A stretch of 64,000 nt of DNA from Denitrobacterium detoxificans (GTDB lineage: Bacteria > Actinomycetota > Coriobacteriia > Coriobacteriales > Eggerthellaceae). A model generated the notes under the pieces. That model saw only the letters and a program-made list of their open reading frames with translations, was not told the DNA's origin and made no database searches. The stretch covers positions 914,001-978,000 of the forward strand of contig NZ_CP011402.1 in assembly GCF_001643775.1 (NCBI RefSeq). The letters run 5' to 3'. Shown in pieces: positions 1-8,475 of this stretch (position 1 is the stretch's first letter; each line of letters opens with the position of its first letter). Both the position numbers and the translations under genes were made by a program.

Positions 1-1
1 T

Positions 2-631
2 GGCTGCGGCCTCGCGATGGCCATCGGTCCCTGGATTGGCGCGCTTGCCTCTGCCGTGGGCGGCTTCATCATGTGGGCTACCGAGCTCCAGCCGCTTTGG
101 ATGGGCATCATCGTTTCGGTCGTGGTGGGCATCGCTCTTACGCTGCCCATCTCCTCGGCTGCCATTTGCGCTGCCCTGGGCCTTACGGGCTTGGCCGGCG
201 GTGCCGCGCTTGCCGGCTGCTGCGCCCAGATGGTCGGCTTTGCCGTGCTGAGCTTCCGCGATAACGGTTGGGGTGGCGTCGTTTCCCAGGGCCTGGGCAC
301 CTCGATGCTGCAGATGGGCAACATCATGCGCAAGCCCGTCGTGTGGGTCGTGCCCATCCTCGTGTCCGCCATTACCGGCCCGGTGGCAACGTGCCTGTTC
401 CACATGGAGCAGAATGGCGCTGCCATTGCCAGCGGCATGGGCACGTGCGGTTTGGTGGGCCCCATTGGCCTGTATACGGGCTGGGTCTCGGGCGGTGCCG
501 TGCCCGGCGTCGCGGAGTGGCTGGGTATGATCCTCGTTTGCTTCGTGCTTCCCGCCGTTCTCGCCTGGGCATTTGGCATCTTGTTCCGCCGCCTTGGCAT
601 TATTCGCGAAGGGGATTTGAAGCTTGACTAG
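2..631 (+). CDS. PTS EIIC-type membrane permease, C-terminal part (5' truncated by window edge)
   Basis: The frame is open to the left edge, so the true start lies outside the window; the first ATG inside is at 17. The visible 200-odd residues are almost entirely hydrophobic, with about five or six membrane segments rich in Gly, Ala and small residues, a short polar stretch around residue 85 and a charged C-terminal tail ending REGDLKLD. This pattern fits the PTS_EIIC_2 family of integral membrane sugar-permease-like proteins, usually about 330-350 residues, so roughly the last 60% is present. No IIA or IIB phosphorylation domain is visible. Substrate cannot be assigned. A strong hairpin terminator follows 22 bases after the stop. 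The family call is by overall look, not by a diagnostic motif. Confidence 0.6.
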   Translation, partial: GCGLAMAIGPWIGALASAVGGFIMWATELQPLWMGIIVSVVVGIALTLPISSAAICAALGLTGLAGGAALAGCCAQMVGFAVLSFRDNGWGGVVSQGLGTSMLQMGNIMRKPVVWVVPILVSAITGPVATCLFHMEQNGAAIASGMGTCGLVGPIGLYTGWVSGGAVPGVAEWLGMILVCFVLPAVLAWAFGILFRRLGIIREGDLKLD

Positions 632-652
632 CCGTTTATAGTGGCTTTATGG

Positions 653-710
653 CAAAAGCGCCCATCTGGACGAATCGCGCAAGATGTACGATTCGTTCGG
701 GGGCGCTTTT
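653..710 (+). terminator. Intrinsic terminator after the permease gene
   Basis: Outer arms aaaagcgccc (654-663) and gggcgctttt (701-710) are perfect complements, and an inner pair cgaatcg/cgattcg (671-677/689-695) extends the stem. The right arm ends in a T run on the plus strand and an A run precedes the left arm, so it can work in both directions. It separates the permease from proC. Confidence 0.75.
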
Positions 711-750
711 CGGTATTATAGAACCATATGTATACAGGAGGTGCTTGAGC

Positions 751-1599
751 ATGAAAATCGGCTTTATCGGTGCAGGTAATATGGCATCGGCGATCATGGG
801 CGGCATTATCGAATCCGGCCTTGTCGACGCCTCGAGCGTATTCGCCAGCAATCCTTCTCGCGAGAAGCTCGACGAGCTTTCCTCGCGCTTGGGCATTACC
901 CCGGCAAGCAGCAACTCCGAAATCGTGCGCACGTGCGATGTGGTGGTGCTGGCGGTCAAGCCGGCCGTGCTCGAAACGGTTATCTCGGAAGTCGCGACCG
1001 TCGATTCCGATCCTCTGTTTATCTCCATCGCCGCGGGCAAGAGCATCGAATGGATCGAAGCCTCGTTCGTGCACGCGCGTGCCTTGGAAGGCAATCTGAA
1101 TGTGTTCGAGCGCATCGAGGGCGCGGCGCGCTCCGTGCGCCTCGTGCGTTGCATGCCCAACACCCCCGCGTTGGTTGGCCAGGGCATGTCGGGGCTGTGC
1201 GCCAATGCTACCGCCACCGAAGAGGACATGCGCATTGCGCTCGACATCTTCGGCTCGTGCGGTCGCGCTCTGCCGATGTCCGAGCAGATGGTCGACGTCA
1301 TTGGCGTCGTTGCGGGGTGCACGCCCGCGTTCACGTTCCTGTTCATCGAAGCGCTTGCCGATGCGGCCGTTGCCGAGGGCATGTCGCGCGCCGATGCCTA
1401 CCAGGTCGTTTCGCAGGCCGTTATGGGCAGCGCCCAGCTTGCGCGCGACACGGGGAAGCACCCGGGTCAGCTGAAGGATATGGTCACGTCGCCCGCGGGC
1501 ACTACCATAGAAGGCGTGCAGGCGCTTGAGGAAGACGGATTCCGCGCTGCTGCCATGCATGCCGTTCGTCGCGCCATGGAGAAGACCCGGAAACTGTAG
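751..1599 (+). CDS. proC: Pyrroline-5-carboxylate reductase
   Basis: Last step of proline synthesis: NAD(P)H-dependent reduction of 1-pyrroline-5-carboxylate to proline in the cytosol. The start is ATG 751, preceded by a strong aggagg site at 736-741; an in-frame ATG at 649 lies upstream but has no such site and would overlap the terminator. The 282-residue product has the N-terminal Rossmann motif GFIGAGNMA (residues 4-12), the AVKP motif near residue 70, and the helical dimerisation domain with the family signature region around DMVTSPAGTTIEGV near residue 247. Length is normal for the family. It is preceded by a terminator, so it probably has its own promoter in 711-735, where a tattat/tataga sequence is seen. 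No other proline genes are in the window. Confidence 0.93.
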   Translation: MKIGFIGAGNMASAIMGGIIESGLVDASSVFASNPSREKLDELSSRLGITPASSNSEIVRTCDVVVLAVKPAVLETVISEVATVDSDPLFISIAAGKSIEWIEASFVHARALEGNLNVFERIEGAARSVRLVRCMPNTPALVGQGMSGLCANATATEEDMRIALDIFGSCGRALPMSEQMVDVIGVVAGCTPAFTFLFIEALADAAVAEGMSRADAYQVVSQAVMGSAQLARDTGKHPGQLKDMVTSPAGTTIEGVQALEEDGFRAAAMHAVRRAMEKTRKL

Positions 1600-1695
1600 C
1601 CGAGCCTGTGGTGCCTCTGCTTCGTAACACGGTCTCGGGCATGCTCGGGGCCGTGACTTGCTTATTGGATACGAGAAAAGGGAAGGAAGGGTAGC

Positions 1696-4290
1696 TTGCG
1701 AAATATTCTGCGCGTATTCGGTCGCGATTTCATGCGGTTGCTTAAATCGCCCGCTGCGCTTGTCGTAATCGTCGCCCTCATCGTTCTCCCGTCTATGTAT
1801 ACGTGGTTCAACGTCCTGGGCTTTTGGGACCCGTATAGCAATACGGGCAATTTGAAGGTCTGCGTCGTCAACGAGGATACGGGAGCCTATTCCGAGGATA
1901 TGGGTCAGCTCGACCTCGGTAGCCAGATCGTTTCGAACCTCGAGGAAAATACCCAGCTGGGCTGGGAGTTTACCGACCGCGATACCGCCATCCAGAAGGT
2001 GCAGTCGGGTGAGGCGTACGCCGCATTCGTCATTCCCTCCGATTTCAGCTCGTGCTTTACCACCCTTTTGTCGGGCGACATCCAACGCCCCCAGCTCGAG
2101 TACTACGTGAACGAGAAGCTGGGTGCCGTGTCGCCGAAGATCACCGATACGGGTGCTACCTCGCTCGACCAGACGATCAACGCCGCGTTCGTTTCGTCGG
2201 CAAGCGAAGTGGTTACCGCCAAGCTCGACGAGGCCGTTGACAATGCCCAGGCCGACATTGGCCAGGCGCGGGAAAACGTGATCGCGCGCTTCACCACGGC
2301 GCAGGAGAGCATTGCCTCGGCCCGCCAGTCTGCATCCGAGCTGTCCAGTTCCGCCGAAGAGGCGCTTACGAAGTCGGCCGATGCGCGGCAGAAGCTGCAG
2401 GATGCCAAGGGCGACATCGCGTTCATCTCCGGCTCTCTGAACGACGTCCAATCGCTTACGCTCACCGCGCAGGACAATCTGGCGACCATGTCGTCCACCG
2501 TGTTCACCAACATGGACCAGGGCTCGGTGCTTGCTTCGCGCGCGGCTTCCAATGCCAATATTGCTGTGAGCGAGACCTGCTCGTCCGTTATTGCCGCCGA
2601 GGGCTCCGTGGAAAGCGCCATCGCATATGGGGAGTCGTCCGTTTCGCAAAACGAGACGACTATCGCTCAGCTAAAGGCCATCGCCAACGCTCTACCCGAT
2701 GGCCAGGAGAAGACCTCGCTGCTTGCCGCAATCGACGCCATGGAGACGCGCAACCAAAGTCTCTCCTCGTCTCTGCAGAACCTGAAGACCATCAGCGAGG
2801 ATACGAAGAAGGCCGCATCCGACACGTCTGACGCGGGCAATGCGGCCAACGAAGCGGCTCAGTCGGCCATTGCGAACGCCGACGAATACCGTACGGTGCT
2901 TGCCACCTCCGTCATTCCCAACGTCGATAGCGCACTGTCCAGCATCGCCTCCACGTCTGGTTCTCTTTCCTCTACGGTGGCGCGCCAGTCTCTTCTCATC
3001 GATCAGGCGCTTGCCGTTCTCGATCAGCTCGACGAGACGCTGCGCTCTTCCAAGGACGCCCTTGACCAAACCGACGACCTGCTGGCTACGCTTCAGGCGA
3101 GCATCGATACGGTAAAGGCCGACGTAGAGGCGCTGGGTACGTCGCAGCTGTTCGGACAGATCTTTGGGGTCGATGGGAACATCGATTCATCGAAGGTGGC
3201 CGACTTCATGCTTTCGCCCACCGAGCTCACCACCGAAACGCTCTATTCCGTGAATTGCTTCGGTTCGGCCATGGCACCGTTGTTCACCAACCTTACGCTC
3301 TGGATTGGCGTGTTCATGCTCATGGTCATCCTGAAGCAAGAGGTCGATAGGGGAGACATCAAGGGGCTTACCCTGCGCCAGGCCTATGTTGGACGCGGCC
3401 TCTTCCTATCGGTGCTCGTCATGCTGCAGGCGATCGTGTGCTGCGTGGGCAACATGTTTCTGGGCGTGCAAACGGTAAACGTGCCCTTGTATTTGCTTAC
3501 CGCCGTCGTGGCCTCGCTGTCCTATTTGGCCATTCAGTATTCGCTCTCCGTGCTGCTTCAGCACATTGGCAAGGGCATCTGCATCATCTTGGTATTTGCG
3601 CAGATTCCCGGCGCCACGGGCCTGTATCCCGTCGAGATGACGCCTTCGTTCTTCCAAGCCATCTACCCGCTGCTTCCGTTTACGTATGGCATCAACGCCA
3701 TGCGCGAGACCATAGCCGGCTTCTATGGCGATCACTGGGCGTTCTGCATGGGCATGCTCGTTGTGTTCTTCGTCGTCTTCACGGGGCTTGCCCTTATCGT
3801 GCGTCCGTACCTCACGAACCTCAATCGCCTGTTCTCGCGTCAGATTCGCGAGAGCGACATCATGAATGGCGAGGAGTCGGAGCTGCCGGCGCGAAGGTTC
3901 CGCCTGGCTCAGGTGATCAGCGTGCTTGCCGATCGCGAAGACTACCGCGAGCAGCTGCTCGTTTCTGTGGAACGCTTTGCGTTTTGGTATCCGCGCCTCA
4001 TGCGTGGTGCGTGGATTCTTGGCTTTGGCGTGCCCTTGGTGGTAACGCCCTTGTTGGCGTTTTCGGGCACGGCCAAGCTCGTGATGCTCACGGCATGGCT
4101 CGTGTGGCTCATATTGATCATGATCTTCCTGGTTGTCGTGGAGCATATTCGCGACAATATCGAGCATCGCGTGAGCGCCATCGGGCTTACCGACGAGCAG
4201 CTGCGCGAGGTGTACAGCCAGCATCAGAGCGTTCACGGTACGCCTCTGGCGCGTGCCATTGACGTGCTGCGTGGGGGTGGTGCACGATGA
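1696..4290 (+). CDS. YhgE/Pip-family membrane protein (864 aa)
   Basis: Large membrane protein of the YhgE/Pip (phage infection protein-like) family. The start is TTG 1696 with ggaagg upstream. Residues 20-45 form the first membrane segment, followed by the family-typical extracytoplasmic stretch with a TGNLKV motif and a YYVNEKLGA motif. Residues about 170-470 are a long Ser/Ala/Asp-rich helical region predicted to be coiled coil. About six membrane segments follow in residues 525-710. A further 150-residue C-terminal extension with two more membrane segments is absent from the partner gene. Members are linked to phage adsorption and, in actinobacteria, to envelope or secretion functions, but the exact role is unknown. 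The stop overlaps the next start (ATGA at 4287-4290), so the two proteins are probably made together and may form a heteromer. Confidence 0.85.
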   Translation: MRNILRVFGRDFMRLLKSPAALVVIVALIVLPSMYTWFNVLGFWDPYSNTGNLKVCVVNEDTGAYSEDMGQLDLGSQIVSNLEENTQLGWEFTDRDTAIQKVQSGEAYAAFVIPSDFSSCFTTLLSGDIQRPQLEYYVNEKLGAVSPKITDTGATSLDQTINAAFVSSASEVVTAKLDEAVDNAQADIGQARENVIARFTTAQESIASARQSASELSSSAEEALTKSADARQKLQDAKGDIAFISGSLNDVQSLTLTAQDNLATMSSTVFTNMDQGSVLASRAASNANIAVSETCSSVIAAEGSVESAIAYGESSVSQNETTIAQLKAIANALPDGQEKTSLLAAIDAMETRNQSLSSSLQNLKTISEDTKKAASDTSDAGNAANEAAQSAIANADEYRTVLATSVIPNVDSALSSIASTSGSLSSTVARQSLLIDQALAVLDQLDETLRSSKDALDQTDDLLATLQASIDTVKADVEALGTSQLFGQIFGVDGNIDSSKVADFMLSPTELTTETLYSVNCFGSAMAPLFTNLTLWIGVFMLMVILKQEVDRGDIKGLTLRQAYVGRGLFLSVLVMLQAIVCCVGNMFLGVQTVNVPLYLLTAVVASLSYLAIQYSLSVLLQHIGKGICIILVFAQIPGATGLYPVEMTPSFFQAIYPLLPFTYGINAMRETIAGFYGDHWAFCMGMLVVFFVVFTGLALIVRPYLTNLNRLFSRQIRESDIMNGEESELPARRFRLAQVISVLADREDYREQLLVSVERFAFWYPRLMRGAWILGFGVPLVVTPLLAFSGTAKLVMLTAWLVWLILIMIFLVVVEHIRDNIEHRVSAIGLTDEQLREVYSQHQSVHGTPLARAIDVLRGGGAR

Positions 4291-6473
4291 AGAACGTATG
4301 GCGCCTGTTCGTAGGCGATCTGAAGCGCGTCTTCAGTAACGTGGTCACCGTGATCATCGTGTTGGGCTTGGTGTTTCTGCCCTCCATCTTCAGCTGGTAC
4401 AACATCCTGGCGTGCTGGGACGTGTTTGGCAATACGGGCAACTTGAAGGTGGCCATTGCCAACAGCGACGAGGGGTACGAAAGCGACCTCGTTCCGCTCG
4501 AGATCAACATCGGCGACCGTGTCGTTTCCACGCTTCGCGCAAACGACCAGCTGGAATGGCAGTTCGTTAGCGAGGACGAGGCTATCGAGGGCGTTGAATC
4601 GGGCGAGTACTATGCCGCCATCGTCATTCCCTCCAGCTTCAGCCGCGATATGATGACCTTCTATTCGGAAGACTCCTCGCATGCGGAAATCGTTTATTAC
4701 ACGAACGAGAAGAAGAACGCCATTGCCCCCAAGGTAACGGGGCAGGGTGCCGATCAGGTTGCCTATCAGGTGAACGAGGCCTTCACGCAGACACTTTCCG
4801 ACACGGCGCTTTCCATCGCCTCGGCGTTGTACGAATATGCGCAGGACAGCGATGCCAACGGACGCATTGGCGAACTTGCCGACCATATTCAGACCATGGG
4901 CGACACCATGTCGCGTACGTCGAGCCTGCTTTCCTCGTATGCGGGCCTGGTTGGCTCGGCCGAATCGCTCGTTTCCAGCTCGTCGCAGCTGCTCGACGAC
5001 GCCCAGAACGCCGTTTCCGACGTCGAAAGCGATGCCCAGGGGGCAGACGCCGCGTTCGACAGCCTGTCTTCTGCGCTATCTACGTCTACGTCGGCGCTGG
5101 AAACCGCGCTGGCCAATACCGCCCAGGGGTATGACGAACTATCCGCTTCGCTCGATACCGTCTTCAGCGATGCCAATACGCTCGTTTCCGATCGCGTGAG
5201 CCAGCTCCGTAGCGAGGCGAGTGACGAACGGGCGCATATCAGTAGCCTCGAGAATTTGAAATCGTCCCTCGAGACGCTGGAGGGCCAGGTGGACGAGCAG
5301 TACAAGCCGTACATTCAGGCTGCCATAGCATCGGTGGACAACACCATCGCGGCCGATACCGCGCTTGCCGATACGCTCGATGCCGCTGCCGACGAGATCG
5401 AGAGCGGTACGGGTGATGCACAGGACAAGTATGCCCAGGCGAAGGAGTTGGTCGACCAGGCGAAGGCGAGCATTTCCGAGCTGCAGACGAATTACAGCAC
5501 CGAGGTAAAGCCCGTGCTCGACGATCTGGCGAGCAACGTCTCCTCCTTGGCCGATTCGCTTGCCGTGAATGCCGCAACGCTTTCATCTGCCGCCGACGAC
5601 CTGCAGGGTGACGCTGGGTCCATTTCCGAGAAGCTCTCTTCCGTGCGTGACGACCTCAATTCCGCCGCGCAGGACATGACGGCATCCGCCGATCGCCTGA
5701 CCCAGCTTTCGTCCGAGCTGAAGGAGGCGCTCGCTTCGGGCGACACGGGCAAGCTTGCCGCATTGCTTTCAACCGATCCGAGTACGCTCGCCGAGGCGCT
5801 TTCCGCGCCCGTGCAGCTTGATAGGCATGCCATTTTCCCCGCTGAAAACTTCGGATCGCAGATGGCGCCCCTCTATACGACGCTTGCGGTGTGGATTGGC
5901 TCGCTTTTGCTTACCGTGGCCATTCGCGTTCTCGTTTCCAAAGATGCCCAGCGCGAACTCGTCGACCCCAAGCCGCGTCAGCTCTTCCTGGGTCGCTTCG
6001 GCATTTTCGCCCTTGCGTCGCTTGCCCAGACTACGGTAATGGCCTTGGGCAATATGTTCTTCCTGGGCGTGCAGGTGAACGAGCCGTTGCTGTACCTGCT
6101 GTGCTTCTGGTTTGGCGGACTGGTGTTCACGTTCCTGCTGTATTCGTTCGTGGTGTCGTTTGCCAACTTGGGCAAGGCCATGGGTGTTCTGCTGCTCATT
6201 GTGCAGGTTACGGCGGGCAATGGCAGTTATCCCTTGCAGGTGCTTCCCGATGCGTTCCAGGCCGTAAGCCCCTATCTGCCTGCTACGCATATGATTGCCG
6301 CCATGCGTGCCGCCATGATGGGCGTGTATCAGAATGACTTCTGGGTGCAGCTTGGTCAGCTTGCCCTCTTCCTGGTGCCCGCCGCCTTGCTGGGCCTCGT
6401 GCTGCGCAAGCCGCTCGCGCGTTTCCTTGGCTGGTACGTGCGCAAGACGGAAGATTCCGGTCTCGTGCAGTAG
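4287..6473 (+). CDS. YhgE/Pip-family membrane protein (728 aa)
   Basis: Paralogue of the preceding gene and translationally coupled to it through a 4-base ATGA overlap. It has the same layout: membrane segment at about residues 15-40, a TGNLKVAIANSDEGY-type motif, a YYTNEKKNAIAPK motif near residue 145, a long Ser/Ala/Asp-rich coiled-coil region (about 180-490), then about six membrane helices to residue 710. It lacks the C-terminal extension of its partner. The tandem unequal pair suggests a two-subunit envelope complex, which is inference. A bidirectional hairpin lies 50 bases downstream. Confidence 0.85.
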   Translation: MKNVWRLFVGDLKRVFSNVVTVIIVLGLVFLPSIFSWYNILACWDVFGNTGNLKVAIANSDEGYESDLVPLEINIGDRVVSTLRANDQLEWQFVSEDEAIEGVESGEYYAAIVIPSSFSRDMMTFYSEDSSHAEIVYYTNEKKNAIAPKVTGQGADQVAYQVNEAFTQTLSDTALSIASALYEYAQDSDANGRIGELADHIQTMGDTMSRTSSLLSSYAGLVGSAESLVSSSSQLLDDAQNAVSDVESDAQGADAAFDSLSSALSTSTSALETALANTAQGYDELSASLDTVFSDANTLVSDRVSQLRSEASDERAHISSLENLKSSLETLEGQVDEQYKPYIQAAIASVDNTIAADTALADTLDAAADEIESGTGDAQDKYAQAKELVDQAKASISELQTNYSTEVKPVLDDLASNVSSLADSLAVNAATLSSAADDLQGDAGSISEKLSSVRDDLNSAAQDMTASADRLTQLSSELKEALASGDTGKLAALLSTDPSTLAEALSAPVQLDRHAIFPAENFGSQMAPLYTTLAVWIGSLLLTVAIRVLVSKDAQRELVDPKPRQLFLGRFGIFALASLAQTTVMALGNMFFLGVQVNEPLLYLLCFWFGGLVFTFLLYSFVVSFANLGKAMGVLLLIVQVTAGNGSYPLQVLPDAFQAVSPYLPATHMIAAMRAAMMGVYQNDFWVQLGQLALFLVPAALLGLVLRKPLARFLGWYVRKTEDSGLVQ

Positions 6474-6522
6474 CGGCAGGGTGGGGCGCAGTCCAGTGAC
6501 GCGCGTTGTCATAGCATGTAAA

Positions 6523-6551
6523 ACGGCCCGCGACAGGTAGTCGCGGGCCGT
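6523..6551. terminator. Bidirectional terminator between YhgE pair and MATE gene
   Basis: Perfect 11-bp arms acggcccgcga (6523-6533) and tcgcgggccgt (6541-6551) with a 7-base loop. On the minus strand the stem is followed by TTTT, so it is best suited to end the convergent MATE transcript, but it also sits just after the plus-strand YhgE operon. Confidence 0.75.
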
Positions 6552-6574
6552 TGCGTATCGTATGCGCTGAGGGG

Positions 6575-8068
6575 CTAGGCGGCCTTGCGCGTGTGCGAGA
6601 GGTGCAGGTGGGAGGAGAGCTTACTTGCGATGGCTCGGTATCCCGTCTTCTGCCCCGATTCGATGCGCGTGACCTTGGCAGCACGCTTGGCCTGCTTTCG
6701 TTCCGCACGCTGGGCAACGATGCCCTTCTGTACGCGGTAGGTGAAGATGAAGTAGGCGCCCATCATGGCGATGCCCGTTGCAAGCCAGGAAATGGGGTAG
6801 ACGTTCATGAGCGTCTCGAACGTGGGGTCTGCGGCGAATACCGTACCCACCCAGGCTAGACGTAGCGCGCAGGTGCCGATGACGGTGATGATGGCTGGCA
6901 TGAGCGACGATCCCATGCCGCGCATGGCGCCGGCGGGTACCTCGTAGAATGCGGGGATGAACTCGATGACGGCGACGCGCCACATGCGGATGCTCGCGAA
7001 TGCCATGGCCAGCGCGTCGGCGGTGAAGAGCGCCTCGAGGGGCTGCATGAACACGGCGAAGAGCACGCCCATGATGCCCGTGAATACGATGGATCCGCCC
7101 ATGCAGATGGCGAAGATGCGGCGGCAGCGCCCGTACTGCTTCGTTGCGAAGTTCTGCCCCATGAAGGTTACGGCCGTCTGCGCAAAGGCGGATACGGCGA
7201 AATAGGAATAGCTTTCCATGTTCAGGGATGCGGTGGAGCCTGCCATGGCCTCCGACCCGAAGCCATTGATGGCGGCCTGAATAACCAGGTTGGATATGGC
7301 AAATACAGCACCCTGGATACCTGCGGGCACGCCAATCTTCAGGAGCGTGGAAAGGGGGCCGCGCGCGATGCGGAGCTGGCGGAGGTTCAGGTGGGTTACG
7401 CCCTTGTCGCGCATCATGGCCGCAAGCACGATGGCGGCGGCGCTGGCGTAGGCAATGACCGTGGCCAGGGCAACGCCTGTGACGCCCAGGGGCACGACGG
7501 TGGTGAACAGTAAGTCGAGAAGACCGTTCACGGCGCATGCAATGGCAAGCGCATAGAGCGGGCTGCGCGTGTCGCCTTTGCCGCGCAGCACGGCCGATCC
7601 GAAGTTGTAGAGCATGATGAACGGCGTGCCAATGAAGTAGATACCCAGATACTGGGCCGCCGGCCCCATGACCGATTCGGGCGTGGCGATGGCGTTTAGC
7701 AGGGGGCCCGTTGCGCCAAGGCCCACGGCGATGAGGGCGAGGCCGCATACGATCGAAACGGTCATCGACGTGTGCACTGCCTGCTTGATCTCGGCTTCGC
7801 TGCCGTTTGCAATGCGCACGGCGACGGCAACGTTTGCGCCTACGGAAAGGCCCACGAATACGTTGACGACGAGGTTCACGATGGGTGCCGTAGCGCCGAT
7901 GGCGGCAAGGGCTTCGTTGGAAACGAATTGTCCTGCGATGGCCGAGTCTACGGAATTGAATAGCTGCTGCAGGCAGCTCGTGATGATGAGGGGGAGCGCG
8001 AAGAGGAGGATTTTGCCCAGCAGGGGGCCATTGAGCATGTCGATGCTTCTATCGCGGCGTTGCGCCAT
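6575..8068 (-). CDS. MATE-family multidrug/cation antiporter
   Basis: Predicted 12-helix exporter of the MATE/NorM-DinF superfamily, which expels cationic drugs or metabolites in exchange for Na+ or H+. It begins RRDRSIDMLNGPLLGKILLFALPL, with the N-terminal amphipathic start and first helix typical of the family, and shows two pseudo-symmetric halves of six helices. I favour ATG 8068 (497 aa). GTG 8080 is also in frame, but the aagga box at about 8081-8088 would touch it. The substrate is unknown. It lies close to the siderophore locus but is divergent from it and has its own terminator, so a role in siderophore export is possible but unsupported. Its leader contains an unusual terminator-like hairpin at 8106-8129. 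Confidence 0.85.
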   Translation of the reverse strand: MAQRRDRSIDMLNGPLLGKILLFALPLIITSCLQQLFNSVDSAIAGQFVSNEALAAIGATAPIVNLVVNVFVGLSVGANVAVAVRIANGSEAEIKQAVHTSMTVSIVCGLALIAVGLGATGPLLNAIATPESVMGPAAQYLGIYFIGTPFIMLYNFGSAVLRGKGDTRSPLYALAIACAVNGLLDLLFTTVVPLGVTGVALATVIAYASAAAIVLAAMMRDKGVTHLNLRQLRIARGPLSTLLKIGVPAGIQGAVFAISNLVIQAAINGFGSEAMAGSTASLNMESYSYFAVSAFAQTAVTFMGQNFATKQYGRCRRIFAICMGGSIVFTGIMGVLFAVFMQPLEALFTADALAMAFASIRMWRVAVIEFIPAFYEVPAGAMRGMGSSLMPAIITVIGTCALRLAWVGTVFAADPTFETLMNVYPISWLATGIAMMGAYFIFTYRVQKGIVAQRAERKQAKRAAKVTRIESGQKTGYRAIASKLSSHLHLSHTRKAA

Positions 8069-8105
8069 TGCGCGGCTCACTTCCTTTCACCCTGTTTTTG
8101 GGCGT

Positions 8106-8129
8106 AAAAAGCCCCGCCTGTAGCGGGGC
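8106..8129 (-). terminator. Terminator-like hairpin in the MATE 5' leader
   Basis: Arms gccccgc (8111-8117) and gcggggc (8123-8129) with a 5-base loop. On the minus strand the stem is followed directly by TTTTT (8106-8110), a canonical intrinsic terminator, yet the next minus-strand feature is the MATE gene itself and no minus-strand gene lies upstream. It could be an attenuator or the end of a short leader RNA. Confidence 0.55.
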
Positions 8130-8475
8130 GCGTATTCGTATTGTTGACGAACGTCACTATAGTCCCCTCGGCAAAAAATGGCATTGCCTGAGTCGCGAAT
8201 ATCATTAGGTGTTCAAATACGGTTCACGGTTGCTTCGAATGTCCAACGGGATGGAGTGGCGTTTTTCACGCGTTTTCGCCTTTCGTCGAGCGCGTGGCGT
8301 GCGCGCTTCGCTTTTGCGGAGGCGGGGATTGCCCAGGATGGTGCTACATGGTACAGTCACATAAGTTAGACAAGCCTAATAGTAGTGTTGACGTGCTAAA
8401 ATAATCGAATGTGGTAACGGGAGGGCGCATGGTTCGTCTCCCGTTTTTGCATAGGGCATTCGGGATGGGAGAAAC
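8130..8475. promoter_or_regulatory. Divergent intergenic region between MATE and aryl-AMP ligase
   Basis: No protein-coding gene is supported here. The minus-strand half holds a tatagt sequence at about 8157-8162 that could be the -10 box of the MATE leader. The plus-strand half holds an iron-box-like palindrome (8366-8379), a ttgacg hexamer (8388-8393) and an A+T-rich taaaataat stretch (8397-8405), a plausible promoter for the aryl-AMP ligase operon although spacing to a -10 is not ideal. A gggag ribosome site precedes ATG 8476. Confidence 0.5.
8366..8379. promoter_or_regulatory. Iron-box-like operator upstream of aryl-AMP ligase
   Basis: TTAG-acaagc-CTAA, matching the TTAG-N6-CTAA core of the DtxR/IdeR consensus (TTAGGTTAGCCTAACCTAA). 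The same core recurs at 20232-20245 and 33881-33894, and with one mismatch at 20207-20220, always at a promoter of this siderophore locus. Repression under iron sufficiency is inferred. Confidence 0.6.

Noticed and set aside
1628-1655. Terminator between proC and the YhgE pair
   Set aside because: cacgg/ccgtg arms exist, but the inner stem is poorly paired and no T run follows, so I do not list it.
628-2649. 673-codon minus-strand frame across proC and the first YhgE gene
   Set aside because: It is antisense to two clear genes, crosses a terminator, and has low-complexity Arg/His composition.
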